Source: an uncultured Gammaproteobacteria bacterium
Lineage (GTDB): Bacteria > Pseudomonadota > Gammaproteobacteria > PS1 > Thioglobaceae
Length of the DNA stretch: 8,653 nucleotides
Direction: 5' to 3'
NCBI GenBank assembly: GCA_913044155.1
Contig: CAJWNF010000021.1
Span: 1-8,653, forward strand
Below the pieces are notes generated by a model. The model saw only the letters and a list, made by a program, of their open reading frames with translations, was not told the DNA's origin and did not search any database. The translations under genes and the position numbers were made by a program. Positions 6,594 to 8,653 of the stretch are shown here, piece after piece (position 1 is the first letter of the stretch; the number at the start of each line of letters is the position of its first letter).

Positions 6594-7337
6594 ATGTCAA
6601 TTCAAAACCATATGAAGACAATAGGGATTCTACAAACTGGCAAAAATCATGAAGAATTGGCTCAGCAGTATGGTACTTACGCTGAAATGCTGGAAGCTCT
6701 AATTGACTCCAACGAGAAACTATTTGAATTCAAAACATTTGAAATTCTAGATGAAGATTTCCCCAAGAACCAGCTTGAGTGTGATGGCTGGATTATTACC
6801 GGATCTAAGTATGGTGTATACGAAGAGCTGGCCTGGATTAAACGTCTCAGTCAATTAATTAATGACATTTACGATGCTGGCAAGCCTCTATTGGGTGTAT
6901 GTTTTGGTCATCAAATAATCGCCCAAGCGCTCGGTGGTGATGTTGAGAAATCGCAAAAGGGCTGGGGTTTAGGTTTACATACCTATCGCATAGATAATAA
7001 ATCCGCTTATATGACTAATTTAGCAGAACAAATCACTTTAAATATTTGCCACCAAGACCAAGTAATAAGGCCGCCTCAGGGTGCCGTTGTTTATGCACAA
7101 TCTGATTTTTGTGAGTGTGCAGGTTTCTACATCAAAGACAAGGTATTAACTATACAGGCTCATCCAGAATTCTTAGTTGATTTTACAAAAGACCTGTTGA
7201 ACTTTCGAAGTGAAGATGAGGGCGGATATATACCCCAAAAGGTTGTTGACAAGGCAATCTATGGCCTTGATGATAATCCTGGACTGGTTGAGTCAAAACA
7301 TTTTGCTGAGACTGTTCGGCGTTTTTTCTTGAACTAG
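6594..7337 (+). CDS. Class I glutamine-amidotransferase-fold hydrolase, candidate gamma-glutamyl-GABA hydrolase
   Basis: This 247-residue protein has the class I glutaminase triad (numbering from ATG 6594): nucleophile C103 in PLLGVCFGHQIIAQALGG, and H190 and E192 in TIQAHPEF. The N-terminal TIGILQTG and DGWIITGSKYGVYE place it in the stand-alone GMP-synthase-like subgroup, not the peptidase C26 group of E. coli PuuD or Pseudomonas SpuA. Plant gamma-glutamyl peptidases belong to the same broad group, so cleavage of a gamma-glutamyl bond is plausible. Last in the polyamine operon, it probably does the PuuD job of releasing glutamate from gamma-glutamyl-GABA; this is inference. The start is uncertain: the longest frame opens with GTG at 6543 inside speB without a ribosome site; ATG 6594 has GAGG only 2 nt away; ATG 6612 fits relatives that begin MKTIGILQTG. 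The stop overlaps that of lhgO. Confidence 0.8.
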   Translation: MSIQNHMKTIGILQTGKNHEELAQQYGTYAEMLEALIDSNEKLFEFKTFEILDEDFPKNQLECDGWIITGSKYGVYEELAWIKRLSQLINDIYDAGKPLLGVCFGHQIIAQALGGDVEKSQKGWGLGLHTYRIDNKSAYMTNLAEQITLNICHQDQVIRPPQGAVVYAQSDFCECAGFYIKDKVLTIQAHPEFLVDFTKDLLNFRSEDEGGYIPQKVVDKAIYGLDDNPGLVESKHFAETVRRFFLN

Positions 7338-8536
7338 CCTAGCTTATTAAAGGTTGATCTCGCTTTTTCACTAATATATTTACCTATAGGCATTGCTGAG
7401 GTCGCTGCAGGAGAGGGGGCATTGCAGACATGGATAGAGCGCTCACTCTCGACAAAAAGGAAGTCATGTACCAAGGTGCCATCATCCAATACCGCTTGAG
7501 CGCGGATTCCTGCAGGGTATGGTTGGAGATCTTTAAGTTTAATTGATGGGCTATATTTATTCACTTGCTTTAGGTAGCCTCGTTTGTATTTTGAGTTTAG
7601 CATTTCAGCTATTCCAGATTTGAAATGACTCCTGATGACTTTGTAAAAACCTTTAAAACTTAGCATTTCAAGGATATCTCTTGGACTGAAATTGATTTTG
7701 CCATAGCCCTCTCGTTTAAAGCCTAGTACTGCGTTTGGGCCGACAGTAACCGACCCGTCAATCATCTTTGTAAGGTGTATACCAAGAAAAGGCAGCTCAG
7801 GATCGGGTATAGGATAGATTAAGTGTTTAACGAGTGTATTGTGTTTTTCTGATAATTTATAATATTCACCACGAAATGGCACAATTCGAAAATTTATTTC
7901 TAAATTAAGCATTTTTGCAATTCTGTCTGCCATCAATCCAGCGCAACTAATTAAATACCTTGACTTTAAGGTTTCATTATTAGTTATGATTTCTATAGCG
8001 TCAGAGTTTTCAGTAAGATTCACTACTTCAGTATCGAGCAAGTATTCCCCACCCAGCGCTTCATACTGTTCGATCATTTTTTTTGTAACGCTTTGATAGT
8101 TAACTATACTCGTTGATTTAACCAGTATGGCTCCAATCCCATTAATATTGGGCTCGATTTTTCGGAGTTGTTCCTGATCTATAAGTTCAACCTCAATATT
8201 GTTTTGTTTACACCTTTCAAACAAAACATCCATTCGTGCCAGTTCGACTTCAGAAGTGGCTACCAATAATTTCCCACAATTCTCGTAAGGTATATTGTGA
8301 AGGTCGCAAAAGTTGATAGTCTCCTCTAGACCTTCTCGACAAAATTTTGCCTTTAAACTTCCAGGTTGATAATAAACACCCGCATGAATGACGCCGCTAT
8401 TGTGGCCAGTCTGATGACTAGCAAAGGATTTTTCTTTTTCTATTAATATGGTACGTTTTTCAGGATACATTGTGACGAGAGACAATGCAGTTGAAGCGCC
8501 AACTATTCCGCCACCGATAACAATAAAGTCATACAT
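7334..8536 (-). CDS. lhgO: L-2-hydroxyglutarate dehydrogenase (FAD, LhgO/YgaF family)
   Basis: This 400-residue DAO-superfamily flavoprotein probably oxidises L-2-hydroxyglutarate to 2-oxoglutarate, passing electrons to the quinone pool at the inner membrane. It shows the FAD fold YDFIVIGGGIVGASTAL (GGGIVG at 8-13), acid E33, and the family hallmark HNSGVIHAGVYYQPGSLKA (45-63), in which the histidine region contacts the flavin. PFRGEYYKL, PFLGIHLTK and the end segment NAPSPAATSAMPIG are also typical of LhgO. Length is slightly short of E. coli LhgO (422). The start at 8536-8534 matches the family N-terminus, although no Shine-Dalgarno is visible. It is transcribed towards the polyamine operon. 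In E. coli, lhgO stands with csiD and gabDTP in glutarate and GABA use, so its position here fits diamine breakdown. D-amino-acid or glycerol-3-phosphate oxidase relatives are less likely. Confidence 0.88.
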   Translation of the reverse strand: MYDFIVIGGGIVGASTALSLVTMYPEKRTILIEKEKSFASHQTGHNSGVIHAGVYYQPGSLKAKFCREGLEETINFCDLHNIPYENCGKLLVATSEVELARMDVLFERCKQNNIEVELIDQEQLRKIEPNINGIGAILVKSTSIVNYQSVTKKMIEQYEALGGEYLLDTEVVNLTENSDAIEIITNNETLKSRYLISCAGLMADRIAKMLNLEINFRIVPFRGEYYKLSEKHNTLVKHLIYPIPDPELPFLGIHLTKMIDGSVTVGPNAVLGFKREGYGKINFSPRDILEMLSFKGFYKVIRSHFKSGIAEMLNSKYKRGYLKQVNKYSPSIKLKDLQPYPAGIRAQAVLDDGTLVHDFLFVESERSIHVCNAPSPAATSAMPIGKYISEKARSTFNKLG

Positions 8537-8554
8537 ATATAATTTTAGACAGGG

Positions 8555-8570
8555 TTTATTTAGAAATAAA
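8555..8570. repeat. AT-only 7-bp palindrome upstream of lhgO
   Basis: TTTATTT (8555-8561), AG, AAATAAA (8564-8570) is a perfect inverted repeat with a 2-nt centre. It lies between the putative lhgO promoter and its start codon, a reasonable operator position. Too tight a centre for an RNA hairpin makes a protein-binding site more likely, but chance in AT-rich DNA cannot be excluded. Confidence 0.35.
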
Positions 8571-8591
8571 GGTTACACGTATTTTTTATGT

Positions 8592-8620
8592 TTTTTATTC
8601 TAGTTGTTATTCTAAGTCAA
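8592..8620 (-). promoter_or_regulatory. Putative sigma-70 promoter of lhgO
   Basis: On the minus strand TTGACT (8620-8615) is followed after 17 nt by TAAAAA (8597-8592), matching consensus at 5 of 6 and 4 of 6 positions with ideal spacing. The predicted leader to the lhgO ATG is about 50 nt and contains the palindrome at 8555-8570. The call is by eye in AT-rich DNA. Confidence 0.45.
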
Positions 8621-8653
8621 GAAAGTTCTGAAATTGATACAGGTCAAATACTT

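Noticed and set aside
8607..8651. Minus-strand frame open from the edge (VFDLYQFQNFLDLE then TAA), possibly the tail of a gene upstream of lhgO
   Set aside because: Only 14 codons are visible, it overlaps the putative lhgO promoter, and nothing identifies a family. It may be real, but cannot be supported here.
8588..8653. Plus-strand ATG followed by 22 open codons to the window edge (begins MFFILVVILS)
   Set aside because: AAAGG lies 15 nt away, too far; the protein is not recognised; a frame of this length is common by chance in AT-rich DNA.

Overview
The window is a polyamine uptake and breakdown locus from an AT-rich (about 40% G+C by eye) Gram-negative bacterium. The proteins resemble, motif by motif, the Puu/Pot proteins of Escherichia coli and the SpuC-type aminotransferase of Pseudomonas. 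The likeliest host is therefore a low-G+C gammaproteobacterium, perhaps marine; the exact lineage cannot be read from this sequence. No mobile element, tRNA, rRNA or CRISPR array is visible, and no gap between genes exceeds 300 bases.

Layout. A divergent control region (2720-2903) splits two units. Leftward (minus strand) run a glutamine-synthetase-like gamma-glutamylpolyamine synthetase (puuA/spuB-like), a PotF-type periplasmic polyamine-binding protein, and the first 40 codons of a PotG-type ABC ATPase cut by the window edge. A hairpin with a GCAA tetraloop precedes potF, and a strong intrinsic terminator separates potF from potG. Rightward (plus strand) run a SpuC-type polyamine:pyruvate aminotransferase, a PuuB-type FAD oxidoreductase (GTG start), agmatinase (speB), and a class I glutamine-amidotransferase-fold hydrolase. 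The last gene ends tail to tail with a minus-strand L-2-hydroxyglutarate dehydrogenase (lhgO); both stop codons lie in one palindromic CTAG.

How the genes fit together (inference from families and context). PotFG and membrane partners outside the window import putrescine or a similar diamine, and agmatinase makes putrescine from agmatine. Putrescine can be gamma-glutamylated by PuuA and oxidised by PuuB, or directly transaminated by the SpuC-like enzyme. The amidotransferase-fold protein sits where PuuD/SpuA would be expected to release GABA from gamma-glutamyl-GABA, but it belongs to a different subfamily. No aldehyde dehydrogenase (PuuC) and no regulator (PuuR) is present in the window. LhgO suggests a link to glutarate, the product of cadaverine or lysine breakdown.

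The observations most worth following are the possible replacement of PuuD by a GMP-synthase-like amidotransferase, the layered RNA signals around potF, and the repeats in the divergent promoter region.
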